Origin: CBDCOD01 sp965219665
Lineage (GTDB): Bacteria; Pseudomonadota; Gammaproteobacteria; CAKMZV01
NCBI GenBank assembly: GCA_965219665.1
Contig: CBDCOD010000021.1
Coordinates: 61,968 to 125,967 of the forward strand
DNA: 64,000 nucleotides
Direction: 5' to 3'
The notes under the pieces are model-generated. The model was given only the letters and a program-made list of their open reading frames with translations, made no database searches and had not been told where the DNA came from. This document shows, piece after piece, positions 32,552 through 42,339 of this stretch. The position numbers and the translations under genes are program-made. Each line of letters opens with the position of its first letter. Position 1 is the stretch's first letter.

Positions 32552-33718
32552 TCAGTCTTCGCATAGTTGATTAGGAGACGATGCTGCTCGATCTACCTTA
32601 AAAAACGCCAAAAATCGCCGCTTTAATGTTTGCTCACCACTATAGAACCAAATACGCTCAATACGATGTACAGCCATAGCGCCCACCAACATAAAAAACA
32701 AGGCAACAACCGACCCTAATGACAGCACTGCAATACCACTTAACCCCTGTCCCACAGAACATCCTAATGCTAACAAGCCGCCACCACTCAATAATGTACT
32801 ACCAATAATTTGCCGAGATACTGGCAGCCACTGCATATCATTTTGTATACGCCATCCATAACGAAGCTGTTGCACCACAGCACCCATCAAGACACCAAGG
32901 CACAAAGCAACACCTAAACTCAGAAACTCAAACGAAAATCCCTGAATACCCCACTCTAATGTGCCACGCACTGGGCCAATAAATGAAATACCGCGCACAT
33001 CTAAGCCTTTATGAATAACATCGCCCCAAGCAGCCTCTTCACGTACTGCATCAAAAAACGCTGATCCACTCACCCCCCAAGCAAATGCGATTAAGATACC
33101 TAATACTAACGCACCCCAAAATTGATGTGGATGCTTACGCAATGCGCGCAACCCAAACCACACACCAACTCCCAACACACATAACAACCCGACTGATACT
33201 CCAACAGACGAAATATCCGCATAATGTGCAAGCAGTGATACTACGCTTTGTGAAACAGGCAACGGAACAGTTGTCTGCACAATCCAAGCACCTAGCCATT
33301 CATTAGCATACGCATAAAAAACAACCCCACTTAATGCCAAAATAAACAAACCGAACATTCCCGAAAGTTGCCCACGCCCAGCACGTACTAATAAACGAGA
33401 AGGGCAAGCACGCGCTAACCCCATACCAATACCAAATAGTAACCCGCCTAACACCAATCTACCTAAAGGCAAACTGGCTGCTCTTTGAACAGCATCATCT
33501 ATGGTTGTCCAGCCAGCCAACTCTAAGCCAAGCATCAGCATAGCTGCAGTTGCTGCCGCAATAAACCAAGCCTTTAAGCGATCTGGGTTACCTGCCATAA
33601 CCCAGTCATACACTGCCCCAGACTGACAAAAAGCACTATACGAAGTTAGCCAGCCAAAAACGCCGCCTATACCTAAAAATATGAAAATTGCTATGTGTAT
33701 AACCCCAAAATCCATCAA
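32552..33718 (-). CDS. YeeE/YedE-family thiosulfate (sulfur) transporter
   Basis: The 388-residue membrane protein has about nine to ten hydrophobic segments and the repeated YeeE/YedE signature: GRLVLGGLLFGIGMGLARACPSRLLVRAGRG near residue 105 and LLALGCSVGQGLSG near 320. Conserved Cys residues (SAFCQSG, ARACPSR, GCSVGQG) match those that pass thiosulfate in the TsuA family. It probably imports thiosulfate across the inner membrane for cysteine synthesis. No TusA-like gene is adjacent. The UPF0149 gene follows on the same strand. Confidence 0.85.
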   Translation of the reverse strand: MMDFGVIHIAIFIFLGIGGVFGWLTSYSAFCQSGAVYDWVMAGNPDRLKAWFIAAATAAMLMLGLELAGWTTIDDAVQRAASLPLGRLVLGGLLFGIGMGLARACPSRLLVRAGRGQLSGMFGLFILALSGVVFYAYANEWLGAWIVQTTVPLPVSQSVVSLLAHYADISSVGVSVGLLCVLGVGVWFGLRALRKHPHQFWGALVLGILIAFAWGVSGSAFFDAVREEAAWGDVIHKGLDVRGISFIGPVRGTLEWGIQGFSFEFLSLGVALCLGVLMGAVVQQLRYGWRIQNDMQWLPVSRQIIGSTLLSGGGLLALGCSVGQGLSGIAVLSLGSVVALFFMLVGAMAVHRIERIWFYSGEQTLKRRFLAFFKVDRAASSPNQLCED

Positions 33719-33849
33719 CTCTTCCTACCTCTCTATGAGAGCATCACATTAAATTTAAACCTTGAATATAGAGCACTTATAAAACTCTATGTGCTATTAT
33801 ATCTATTTGAAATCTATTTATTAGGCTTTTAAAAGCGTTTTTTATCTAA

Positions 33850-35046
33850 TTATTTTATTTTTTTAGCAAGCTGATCTGCAATACCCATCCCTAAAGTCCA
33901 GCCTAAATGCCCAGCGCCATTGCTAACATAAACGCCATTACAGACTTCCTTAGTGGTTGGTAGCATATCAGGTGCCATAGGTCTTAAACAAGCCCATGAT
34001 GTATATTCCTCAACTGACAACTGTGGAAAATTCCGCTCAACCCACCGCACTAATGGTGTAATACGATGTGGCAAAATATCATGATTCCACCCTGTCATCT
34101 CAGCGGTGCCTGCCACTCTAAACTGGGTATCAAATGTGGAGCATACAATCTTCACTTCCTCATCCAAAATAGAATACTTTGGTGCACCATTGGCAGCACT
34201 GCCCAAAGGCAATGTAATAGAATATCCCTTTACTGGATACAGTGGCAACTTGGCTCCCATGAGCGGTTGAATTAAATCATTACCATAAGCACCTGTAGCA
34301 ACTACCACTCTATCAAACACCCCTAAGCTTTCTTCACCCTGTAAGACCTGCACGCCTTTCTGCTCTTTATGCAGGCGGCTAACTGGTGTATTCGGCAACC
34401 ACTGCACGCCATATTTATTTATTAAGCACGCCAATAACTCTTGGCAAAACACATACATATCCCCCGAAAAATCATCGGCAGATAACGTACCACCCACTAT
34501 GCCCTCTTGCCTGATTTCAGGAACTTTAGCACAAACCTCTTCCGCACTAATAGGCTCTCTATTCCATCCTGTATCAGCAAATGCTGCACAAGTCCTCTTG
34601 GCACGCTCAAAGCTTTGTTCAGTGCGATACACATGAATAATCCCTTTATGGCGGTGATATGCAATGCCCTCTTCTGCTGCCACCTCTTCATACAGTGCCC
34701 GTGAATACAGCCCTAAAGCAATCAATTGACGTGTATGGCTATCGTAGTGCCCACTTGCCGTATGCCTTAAAAAGGTAGTAATCCAGCGTAACCTATCTGC
34801 ATTAAAAGACAGCGGTATATAAAAAGGGGCATCTTTCTTAAACATCCAGCGCATACCATTATAGATATTGCGCCACGTATGCCACGACTCTGCATTACAC
34901 ACAGACACTTGACCACCATTGGCATACGAACACTCGGCTGCCACCTCAGCATGACGATCAACTAATGAAACAGTTAGCCCCTTCTTAGCCAAAGCATATG
35001 CAACACTAACCCCAGCTATGCCAGCACCAATTACCGCTACTTTCAC
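33850..35046 (-). CDS. dadA: D-amino acid dehydrogenase, small subunit type
   Basis: The 398-residue flavoprotein starts with the FAD dinucleotide-binding motif VAVIGAGIAGVSVAYALAKKG, followed by CSYANGGQVS near residue 40 typical of DadA. It ends with GHLGWTLGMGIADQLAKKI, the closing FAD-contact segment. It oxidises D-amino acids to 2-oxo acids and passes electrons to the respiratory chain. No alanine racemase gene (dadX) is adjacent. The 131 bases after its stop hold only AT-rich DNA. Confidence 0.92.
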   Translation of the reverse strand: MKVAVIGAGIAGVSVAYALAKKGLTVSLVDRHAEVAAECSYANGGQVSVCNAESWHTWRNIYNGMRWMFKKDAPFYIPLSFNADRLRWITTFLRHTASGHYDSHTRQLIALGLYSRALYEEVAAEEGIAYHRHKGIIHVYRTEQSFERAKRTCAAFADTGWNREPISAEEVCAKVPEIRQEGIVGGTLSADDFSGDMYVFCQELLACLINKYGVQWLPNTPVSRLHKEQKGVQVLQGEESLGVFDRVVVATGAYGNDLIQPLMGAKLPLYPVKGYSITLPLGSAANGAPKYSILDEEVKIVCSTFDTQFRVAGTAEMTGWNHDILPHRITPLVRWVERNFPQLSVEEYTSWACLRPMAPDMLPTTKEVCNGVYVSNGAGHLGWTLGMGIADQLAKKIK

Positions 35047-35087
35047 CTACGCCCTCACTCTACAATAACAAAAACCATCTAACGCAC

Positions 35088-35654
35088 TCACATCTTGGGC
35101 AGCGTAACACCACGCTGCTGCATGTACTTACCTGCCCTATCTGCATAAGACACTTCACACACTTCATCTGCTTGTAAAAATAAAAATTGCGCAACGCCTT
35201 CACCTGCATAAATCGTTGCAGGCAACGGTGTTGTATTTGAAAATTCTAACGTAACATGCCCTTCCCACTCAGGCTCCAAAGGGGTTACATTCACGATAAT
35301 GCCACAGCGTGCATAAGTGGACTTACCTAAGCAAATCACTAACACATCACGCGGAATACGAAAATATTCCATCGTGCTGGCTAAAGCAAAAGAGTTAGGA
35401 GGGATAATACAGCAATCCCCCTGGTGACTAACGAAACTCTCATCACTAAACGCCTTCGGGTCAACCCGTGCAGAATTGATATTAGTAAAAATCTTAAACT
35501 CACTTGCACAGCGCACATCATAGCCATAGCTGGACGTGCCGTAGGAAACAATGCGATTTCCTGCCGCATCCTGCTTAACTTGCCCTGCCTCGTATGGGTC
35601 AATCATGCCCTGCTGAGCTTGCTGGCGAATCCATCGATCTGATTTAATACTCAT
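35088..35654 (-). CDS. dcd: dCTP deaminase
   Basis: The 188-residue enzyme converts dCTP to dUTP for dTMP synthesis. KSDRWIRQQAQQGMIDPYEAGQV, SYGYDVR (residues 43-49), the LGKSTYARCGIIVNVTPLEPEWEGH active-site region with the catalytic Glu, and YAGEGVAQFLF match Dcd. Length is normal (193 in E. coli). It lies 27 bases after the mrp stop. Confidence 0.96.
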   Translation of the reverse strand: MSIKSDRWIRQQAQQGMIDPYEAGQVKQDAAGNRIVSYGTSSYGYDVRCASEFKIFTNINSARVDPKAFSDESFVSHQGDCCIIPPNSFALASTMEYFRIPRDVLVICLGKSTYARCGIIVNVTPLEPEWEGHVTLEFSNTTPLPATIYAGEGVAQFLFLQADEVCEVSYADRAGKYMQQRGVTLPKM

Positions 35655-35681
35655 ACCTCTATCCTCATATTGCGCTAAACA

Positions 35682-36758
35682 CTACTTCAGTTCCGTTGCT
35701 AAAACCACATCTGGCAACCGACTTGCATAATCCTTAGGCTGTCTTGCCAGCACATAAGCCATAGCACGCGCAATGGCACAAAAACGATTAGCCATTGCTA
35801 AATTTTCCAGCACAACAGGCAAACCTTTGTCACCGCCTTCTCCTATAGCAGACAACAATGGTACGCTCCCCAGCCATTCTGTAGAAAACTGTCGTGCAGC
35901 CCGTTCACCGCCTCCTTTTGAAAATATAGCATCTTCATGTCCACAATGCGGACATTGATACCCACTCATATTCTCTATAACCCCCAGCAAAGGTACACGG
36001 GTTTTTTCAAACATATTGATACCCTTACGCACATCGCTAAGCGCAACCTCCTGTGGTGTCGTCACTACCACAGCACCACTTATTGGCATTTTCTGTGCCA
36101 TCGTCAACTGTATATCACCCGTTCCTGGCGGGCAATCCACAATTAAATAATCCAAATCATGCCAATTAGTCTCGCTCAGCAGCTGCTGAATCGTTTGGCT
36201 CACAATCGGGCCGCGCCAAATAGCTGCCGTATTATTATCCAACAAATAGCCAATACTCATCGTTTGCAACCCATATGCCATAATCGGATGCATAGAATGT
36301 CCATCTTCACTACTGGGTCTGTCATTAGTTCCTAACATAATTGGCATACTCGGACCATATAAATCGGCATCTAACAACCCAACACAAGCCCCTTCTTTCA
36401 TCAAAGACAATGCCAAATTGACTGCTACTGTGGACTTACCTACTCCGCCCTTAGCAGAGGATACAGCAATCATATTTTTAATAGTCGGTATGCGCTTCAC
36501 ACCATCTTGAACCCGCTTCGGCTCAATCTTATTGTCAAACTCCACCTCAACTGCATCAGGTGCAAAAGCATCTGCCACTAACTGCCGAATCGCATCATGC
36601 TGGGTTTGATTTGGAAAAGCAAACTGTAAGCCAATGCGCCACCCATGCTCTGAGCGATCACACAACAATAGTGTAGCCGCTTCCAATAATGACACACCTA
36701 AATCCTTTAGCTGTACTGCTCCCAACTGCTTCTCTACAAATGCCCTATGGTCTTGCAT
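35682..36758 (-). CDS. apbC: Mrp/ApbC iron-sulfur carrier ATPase
   Basis: The 358-residue P-loop protein has an N-terminal MIP18/FeS-assembly-like domain (about residues 1-85), deviant Walker A AVSSAKGGVGKSTVAVN near 100, and the cluster-binding CPHCGHE motif near 262. Mrp proteins carry [4Fe-4S] clusters to target proteins. The upstream end overlaps the M23 peptidase gene by 14 bases, suggesting cotranscription with that gene and lipB. Confidence 0.93.
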   Translation of the reverse strand: MQDHRAFVEKQLGAVQLKDLGVSLLEAATLLLCDRSEHGWRIGLQFAFPNQTQHDAIRQLVADAFAPDAVEVEFDNKIEPKRVQDGVKRIPTIKNMIAVSSAKGGVGKSTVAVNLALSLMKEGACVGLLDADLYGPSMPIMLGTNDRPSSEDGHSMHPIMAYGLQTMSIGYLLDNNTAAIWRGPIVSQTIQQLLSETNWHDLDYLIVDCPPGTGDIQLTMAQKMPISGAVVVTTPQEVALSDVRKGINMFEKTRVPLLGVIENMSGYQCPHCGHEDAIFSKGGGERAARQFSTEWLGSVPLLSAIGEGGDKGLPVVLENLAMANRFCAIARAMAYVLARQPKDYASRLPDVVLATELK

Positions 36759-37620
36759 ACTGTCGCACCGACTCCTTTAATAAATACACTGGATCAATAC
36801 GCACATCCAGCCAATTCGCTCGCCAATCTAAATGCGCACCTGTGACGCGCCCTGTTGCGCCCACCTCAGCAATCGGCTGCCCTCGCTCTACAAAATCACC
36901 AACCTCCACCAAAGTTTTATGCAGGTGTAAAAATGTACTACTCACCCCCAAGCCATGATCTAAAATCAATGTCTTACCACTGAAAAATAAATCCGCATGC
37001 ACAAAAGTCACCTCCCCCGATGCAGGCGCACGTACCACTGTCCCTGTTTTTGTAGCAATATCTATGCCATAATGTGGTCTACGCGGTTTACCATTTAATA
37101 TTCTTTGACTGCCATAAACTCCAGAAATACGCCCTCTAACTGGCCAATCAAACCCTTCAGAAAAATAATTCATATCTAACAACTGCTGCCGCGCTTTGCG
37201 TACGGCAGCCCCCTCTAATTGAATACGTCTCAAATCTGCCTTACTAAACTGAGAAACTTTTGAAGCGGGCAAGCCATTAATACGCTGCACTGCATACTCA
37301 CGTGACTGCACCGCAAAATAATGCTTCATAACCACACCCTGCTGCTCCACTTGTAAGCGCACTGTATCTGGTGCTTTTCTTGGCAACCCCAACATAAACC
37401 TGCCCCGCTCATCCAGCGGAACCTGATACGGCTTATCCTTAATATAAAAGGTCACTTGTGCATCAGGGGCAACCTTACCATGAACCACGCCACCCTCAAT
37501 CCAGTTCCCACTCAACGACAATGCCCAACTAAAAGGGGCAAGGCACAGCAACCCTATTAAGCTTCTCCTTATGCACCACACCACCATAGACTTTATGCTC
37601 TGATTATACTTATCCATCAC
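36745..37620 (-). CDS. M23-family murein endopeptidase (LytM-type)
   Basis: The 291-residue protein has an N-terminal signal or anchor (residues 14-33), a beta-rich region (residues 35-100) and a C-terminal LytM domain. Its zinc ligands are present: HYGIDIA (His and Asp) near residue 180, FLHLHKTL, and GAHLDWR. An active D,D-endopeptidase on peptidoglycan in the periplasm is likely. It overlaps lipB by four bases and mrp by 14. Confidence 0.9.
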   Translation of the reverse strand: MMDKYNQSIKSMVVWCIRRSLIGLLCLAPFSWALSLSGNWIEGGVVHGKVAPDAQVTFYIKDKPYQVPLDERGRFMLGLPRKAPDTVRLQVEQQGVVMKHYFAVQSREYAVQRINGLPASKVSQFSKADLRRIQLEGAAVRKARQQLLDMNYFSEGFDWPVRGRISGVYGSQRILNGKPRRPHYGIDIATKTGTVVRAPASGEVTFVHADLFFSGKTLILDHGLGVSSTFLHLHKTLVEVGDFVERGQPIAEVGATGRVTGAHLDWRANWLDVRIDPVYLLKESVRQYARP

Positions 37621-38249
37621 GCCTTAATTGGTCTCTGCATAAACTGCAACAACTGCCTCTGCACCTGCTGCTTATCCACTAAGCCAACCAGCTGCGCCAT
37701 ATCAACCACACCCTGCTGCCTACCACATGGATTGATCAACCTAAACGGCGACAAATCCATATCCACATTTAAACTCAACCCATGATAGGTTCCTTGCCGC
37801 TTACAACACAACCCCAAAGCAGCGATTTTACCCTGTGAAGTATAAACCCCAGGGGCACCAGCAAGTCGATCAGCATCAACAGAAAAAGTACGCAGCATAT
37901 CAATCAATGCTTGCTCCAAATGCGCCACTAATGAACGAATGCCCACCTGTGCACGCATCAAATCAAACAACACGTACACTACCAACTGTCCTGGACCGTG
38001 ATATGTAACAGAGCCCCCTCTATCAACATCTATAATCGGTATAGCACTCTCCTGCAAAATATGATGATGCTCGTTACGTCGCCCCACAGTAAAAACAGCA
38101 TCATGCTCTACTACCCACAACTGATCAGCACTCAAAGAATCCCGATTCATCGTATAGTTACGCATTGCCTGCCAGCACTGCACATAATCCTGTCTGCCTT
38201 TATCTAACACTGCCCACTGCGGCATCGTCTGCTGCGCTAATTGGGACAA
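37617..38249 (-). CDS. lipB: Octanoyltransferase LipB
   Basis: The 210-residue enzyme moves octanoyl groups from acyl carrier protein to lipoyl domains, the first step of lipoate synthesis. RGGSVTYHGPGQLVVY, GVYTSQGKIAALGLCCKRQ (catalytic Lys) and FRLINPCG (catalytic Cys near residue 170) are all visible. lipA is not in the window. First gene of an overlapping set lipB-M23-mrp. Confidence 0.95.
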   Translation of the reverse strand: MSQLAQQTMPQWAVLDKGRQDYVQCWQAMRNYTMNRDSLSADQLWVVEHDAVFTVGRRNEHHHILQESAIPIIDVDRGGSVTYHGPGQLVVYVLFDLMRAQVGIRSLVAHLEQALIDMLRTFSVDADRLAGAPGVYTSQGKIAALGLCCKRQGTYHGLSLNVDMDLSPFRLINPCGRQQGVVDMAQLVGLVDKQQVQRQLLQFMQRPIKA

Positions 38250-38308
38250 TTGCTAATACGCCTCCTGCCCGCTCTGCCAACTATAATCTGGCAAGCGGCA
38301 TAATCACG

Positions 38309-39013
38309 TTACTTAGACTTCAAAGGAGTCTCAAAGGATAGTAATTCCACCTCAAATATCAATAATCTATTAGGACCAATAGAAGGTGGAGCAGCCTCAC
38401 CATACGCCAAGTTTGGCGGGATAACAAAACGATACTTTGATCCTGCAGACATTAACTGCAAGCCCTCAGTCCACCCTTTTATCACCTGATTCAATGCAAA
38501 AGTAGCGGGCTGCTTACGCTCATAGGACGAATCAAACACATCTTCGTTCACAAACGTCCCCTTATAGTGTACTGTCACTTGACTGCTTGGTACAGGCTTA
38601 TCACCCTCTCCTTTACGGAGCACTTCATACTGTAAGCCACTAGCAGTAACTTGAACGCCCTTACGCACTTTATTTTTGGCAAGATAGGCCTCAGCCTCCT
38701 TTATATTTGCCGCTCCTTCCCGAGCAGCTTCCTGCTGCTGGCGCTGATCAACTGCCCTCTGTAGCGTTTGCATCACTTGGCGCAATTCATCTTGACTCAA
38801 GGCAGGTTTCTCGTCTTGCAAACTATCCTGTAATCCTTGCTTGAAGGCCTTAGTATCCAAATCTTCAGACGTCAAGCCTTGATTTTTTATGTTATTACCA
38901 AAGCCAAAACCAATACCATAACTTTGCTTAGCCTTCTGCGTTTTCAATTCAGCTGCGCCAGCCATACCTACTTGCAAAACAATTAGGCACAACACCCATT
39001 TATTCATAATCAA
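38309..39013 (-). CDS. FKBP-type peptidyl-prolyl isomerase, FkpA/Mip-like
   Basis: The 234-residue protein has a signal peptide (about residues 1-20), a helical dimerisation region (residues 28-120 with KQSYGIGFGFGNNIKNQG and DELRQVMQTLQ), and a C-terminal FKBP domain (VTVHYKGTFVNEDVFDSSYERKQPATFALNQVIKGWTEGLQLM). It probably folds proteins in the periplasm, like FkpA or Mip. It is divergent from the solute-binding lipoprotein gene. Confidence 0.92.
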   Translation of the reverse strand: MIMNKWVLCLIVLQVGMAGAAELKTQKAKQSYGIGFGFGNNIKNQGLTSEDLDTKAFKQGLQDSLQDEKPALSQDELRQVMQTLQRAVDQRQQQEAAREGAANIKEAEAYLAKNKVRKGVQVTASGLQYEVLRKGEGDKPVPSSQVTVHYKGTFVNEDVFDSSYERKQPATFALNQVIKGWTEGLQLMSAGSKYRFVIPPNLAYGEAAPPSIGPNRLLIFEVELLSFETPLKSK

Positions 39014-39126
39014 ACCACCTTATAATTTATTTCCTTCTCGCAAAAAAGAGACTACCTCTATAAAAAGGATGCATTGTACCGTAGAACACCACCATATTAA
39101 TGCTACTGAAACCATACAATAGCCAT

Positions 39127-41094
39127 ATGTTTCTAATCAAACCATACCAGTTTATCTTATACACCATACTAATCCTATTAACTGGATGCGCCCCCAGCAA
39201 CTACCCCTACCCCAATGACCCTATAGATGATAACACCTTATATAGTGCATTCACACAACGCCCTAAACACTTAGACCCAGCACGCTCCTATAGCAGCAAC
39301 GAATACATTTTTCTTGGGCAAATTGTAGAACCACCCTTGCAATACGAATACTATTCTTTCCCCTACACACTGACCCCTCTCACAGCATCAGCTATTCCGC
39401 AGCCATACACTACCATTGTTGAAGGCATTGAGCGCACTGCCTACGACATATCCATTAAACCAGGCATCTACTTTGCCCCACACCCTGCATTTTCTACCAA
39501 ACATGAACTAACAGCTGCGGACTTTATCTATCAAATCAAACGCATAGCAGATCCTGCTGTCCAATCGCCGATACACGCCCTACTCAGTGAGCATATTCTT
39601 GGCTTTTCCACCTACTCCAAAGCAGTAGCAACAACACAAAAACCTGAACAAATCCTCGGTGTACAACTTTTAGATCGCTATAGCTACCGTATTATCCTAA
39701 AAGCGCCCTATCCCCAATTTGTCTATTGGTTAGCACTACCTTTCTTTGCTCCTATGCCCCCCGAAATCATCGCTTGGCACGACGCCCCCGAACGGGGCTC
39801 CAATCATGCTGGCATAGACTGGAACCCCATAGGAACAGGTCCCTACCAGATGACTAAAAACGATCCTAACCAAGAAATCATCTTAGAGCGTAATCCTCAC
39901 TACCGCACCGTACCTGATCCCAAAAACCCGCGCAATCACCTGCCCTACATTGACAAAATCACATTCAAATTAGAGCCGGAAAACATCCCCTACTGGCAAA
40001 AATTCTTACAAGGATACTTTGATGCCTCTGGTATTGGTTCAGACCAATTTGACCAAGCCATCACCATTACACCCGAAGGAGACTTTGAACGCTCATCTAC
40101 CCTAATTGAGCAAGGCATACAACTCAAAAAGACACCTGAACCCAGCATCTTCTACATGGGATTCAATATGTTAGACAGTACTATTGGTGGATACAGCCCT
40201 TCCCAAAAGGCGCTACGCCAAGCGATAGCGATTGCTGTGGACTATGAAGAAATGATTAGTATTTTTGCCAATGGTCGTGGTAGTGTTGCCCACAGCCCTA
40301 TACCACCTGGCATCTATGGTCATACCACTGGCGCAAACGGCATAAACCCAATCACACACGACTGGATAGATGGACAAGCTGTGCGCAAACCTATCAGTGC
40401 TGCTCACGAACTCCTACGCAAAGCAGGCTATCCCAATGGTATTGACCCCAAAACGCAAAAGCCCCTCATCCTGCACTTTGACACCGCATCGACTGGTCCA
40501 GACTCCCGCGCACGCTTGACATGGCTACGCAAGCAATTTGACAAACTCAACATCCAACTTGTCATTCGTGCCACCGACTACAACCGCTTTCAAGAAAAAA
40601 TGCAAACTGGCAACGCACAAATTTTTGAATGGGGTTGGAATGCAGACTATCCTGACCCTGAAAATTTCTTTTTCCTCCTGTATGGACCCAATGGAAAAGT
40701 CAAGCACCACGGCGTTAACAGTGCCAACTACATCAACCGTGACTTTGACGCACTATTTGAACAAATGCGACTCATACCCAACAGCGCACAACGCCTACAA
40801 ATCATCCGAGAAATGACCCATATTGTGCGTCAAGATAGCCCATGGTTATGGGGTTTCAACCCACTCAGAATTGCGCTATACCATCAATGGCTCAGCAACA
40901 TAAACCCAAACCCCATGGCGCATAACACCCTACAATACCGCCAACTACAACCTGAATTACGCGCCCAGTTGCGCACACGCTGGAATCAGCCAAAATTGCT
41001 ACCACTAACCCTATTAACCCTCCTGCTACTACTCATAACTACCTATGCCATCATACGCTACCGCCAAAAACAAAACCACAAAATATCCACATGA
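39127..41094 (+). CDS. Peptide-type solute-binding lipoprotein with C-terminal membrane segment
   Basis: The 655-residue protein belongs to the SBP_bac_5 (OppA/DppA-like) family. I start at the ATG at 39127 because it gives a proper lipoprotein signal ending LLTGC. PKHLDPARSYSSNEYIFLGQIVEPP, IDWNPIGTGPYQMTK, and FEWGWNADYPDPENFF are family motifs. Unusually it ends in a hydrophobic segment (LLPLTLLTLLLLLITTYAIIRY) followed by basic residues, so it may be anchored at both ends. No permease genes are adjacent. Substrate unknown. Confidence 0.8.
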   Translation: MFLIKPYQFILYTILILLTGCAPSNYPYPNDPIDDNTLYSAFTQRPKHLDPARSYSSNEYIFLGQIVEPPLQYEYYSFPYTLTPLTASAIPQPYTTIVEGIERTAYDISIKPGIYFAPHPAFSTKHELTAADFIYQIKRIADPAVQSPIHALLSEHILGFSTYSKAVATTQKPEQILGVQLLDRYSYRIILKAPYPQFVYWLALPFFAPMPPEIIAWHDAPERGSNHAGIDWNPIGTGPYQMTKNDPNQEIILERNPHYRTVPDPKNPRNHLPYIDKITFKLEPENIPYWQKFLQGYFDASGIGSDQFDQAITITPEGDFERSSTLIEQGIQLKKTPEPSIFYMGFNMLDSTIGGYSPSQKALRQAIAIAVDYEEMISIFANGRGSVAHSPIPPGIYGHTTGANGINPITHDWIDGQAVRKPISAAHELLRKAGYPNGIDPKTQKPLILHFDTASTGPDSRARLTWLRKQFDKLNIQLVIRATDYNRFQEKMQTGNAQIFEWGWNADYPDPENFFFLLYGPNGKVKHHGVNSANYINRDFDALFEQMRLIPNSAQRLQIIREMTHIVRQDSPWLWGFNPLRIALYHQWLSNINPNPMAHNTLQYRQLQPELRAQLRTRWNQPKLLPLTLLTLLLLLITTYAIIRYRQKQNHKIST

Positions 41095-41705
41095 AGCGCC
41101 TTAGCATCCACCCTCTAACACCACAGAATCGCCTGATACAGCAAACAGCTCGCCTATTAGAAGAGGGTGCTATCGCTGCCATACCAACTGACTCATGCTA
41201 CGCATTAGTCACCCTATTAGGTAACCATGAAAACATGCGCCGCATCAGGCTCATTCGCGACCTTGACCAAGATCGCCTATTTACCCTACTCTGTCAAGAC
41301 CTCTCCAACCTCTCTGTCTATGCCAAAGTAAGCAACTTTGCTTTCCGCCTCATTAAAAAATGTACCCCCGGTGCCTACACCTTCATTCTCCCTGCATCAA
41401 GCAAAGTGCCCAAAAACCACTTAGAGAATAAACGCAAAGAAATTGGGCTACGTATCCCCGACCACGCTACCACCCAAATGCTACTACAACAGCTCAATGC
41501 ACCCCTACTCAGTGTATCCATCCGCTTAGACGAACACTACCACGAGCTCTCTGAAGCCGATGCTATTGAACAAGAAATAGGACATGCCATTGACGTCTTG
41601 CTTGACTGTGGAAATTGTGGCACACAGGAAACAACAATTATTCAGTTTGATAAAGACATCCCATCCATCATACGCCAAGGAAAAGGAGCTGTTCTATGGA
41701 ACTGA
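41091..41705 (+). CDS. YciO/Sua5-type threonylcarbamoyl-AMP synthase-like protein
   Basis: The 204-residue protein has the YrdC-like fold: IAAIPTDSCYALVTLLGN near residue 30, RIRLIRDLDQDRLFTLLCQDLSN, TPGAYTFILPASSKVP and IGLRIPDHATTQMLL. The PTDSCYAL and KxxxK/R positions follow YciO, a relative of TsaC/Sua5 that makes threonylcarbamoyl-adenylate for tRNA t6A, although the in vivo role of YciO is less clear. It overlaps the lipoprotein gene by four bases and the S2P gene by ten. Confidence 0.85.
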   Translation: MKRLSIHPLTPQNRLIQQTARLLEEGAIAAIPTDSCYALVTLLGNHENMRRIRLIRDLDQDRLFTLLCQDLSNLSVYAKVSNFAFRLIKKCTPGAYTFILPASSKVPKNHLENKRKEIGLRIPDHATTQMLLQQLNAPLLSVSIRLDEHYHELSEADAIEQEIGHAIDVLLDCGNCGTQETTIIQFDKDIPSIIRQGKGAVLWN

Positions 41706-42334
41706 GTGTATTACAAAAAATTGCCGTATTTGCACTCCCCGTTATATTTGCCATCACTGTGCACGAATATGCACATGGCTGGGCAGCCAATAAGCTCGGA
41801 GACCCAACCGCTAAACAGCAAGGACGACTCACACTCAACCCCATAGCTCACATAGACTGGATTGGCACAGTCATTCTACCCATCGTTCTCCTTACCCTCG
41901 GTGGCTTTTTATTTGGCTGGGCAAAGCCTGTACCAGTCAATGTACGCAACCTACACAAGCCACGTCAAGACATGGCACTTGTTGCCGCTGCTGGACCATT
42001 ATCAAATGCCTTTATGGCAATCGGCTGGGCTTTCATGATTGCACCTTTGGGGCAATTTATACAAACCATGAACGACACCGTTGGCATCCTGCTCATTCTA
42101 ATGGCGCAAGCAGGCATACTCATCAATGTTGTTTTAATGGTACTCAATTTACTACCCCTGCTGCCTTTAGACGGTGGGCGTATTCTCAGTGCCTTCTTGC
42201 CATACCATCTAGCAGCCCAATTTGCACGTTTAGAGCCTTATGGCTTCTTCATCCTACTTGCCCTGCTGGTTTCTGGCGCGCTCAACACTTTGCTCAGCAC
42301 GCCGATTCAGTATTTTCTTTTCTTATTACGGTAG
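41696..42334 (+). CDS. Site-2 protease-family membrane metalloprotease
   Basis: The 212-residue protein has about five membrane segments. The zinc motif HEYAHGW (HExxH, near residue 23) and the third-ligand region NLLPLLPLDGGRIL near residue 150 define the S2P/M50 family. It is a short form without a PDZ domain. The substrate is unknown. It is the middle gene of the run yciO-S2P-rluB, an order seen in several proteobacteria. Confidence 0.9.
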   Translation: MELSVLQKIAVFALPVIFAITVHEYAHGWAANKLGDPTAKQQGRLTLNPIAHIDWIGTVILPIVLLTLGGFLFGWAKPVPVNVRNLHKPRQDMALVAAAGPLSNAFMAIGWAFMIAPLGQFIQTMNDTVGILLILMAQAGILINVVLMVLNLLPLLPLDGGRILSAFLPYHLAAQFARLEPYGFFILLALLVSGALNTLLSTPIQYFLFLLR

Positions 42335-42339
42335 TCCAC

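Noticed and set aside
33719..33849. AT-rich gap between dadA and the YeeE/YedE gene as a regulatory RNA
   Set aside because: A weak AGCAC/GTGCT pairing is present, but no stable stem or T tract.
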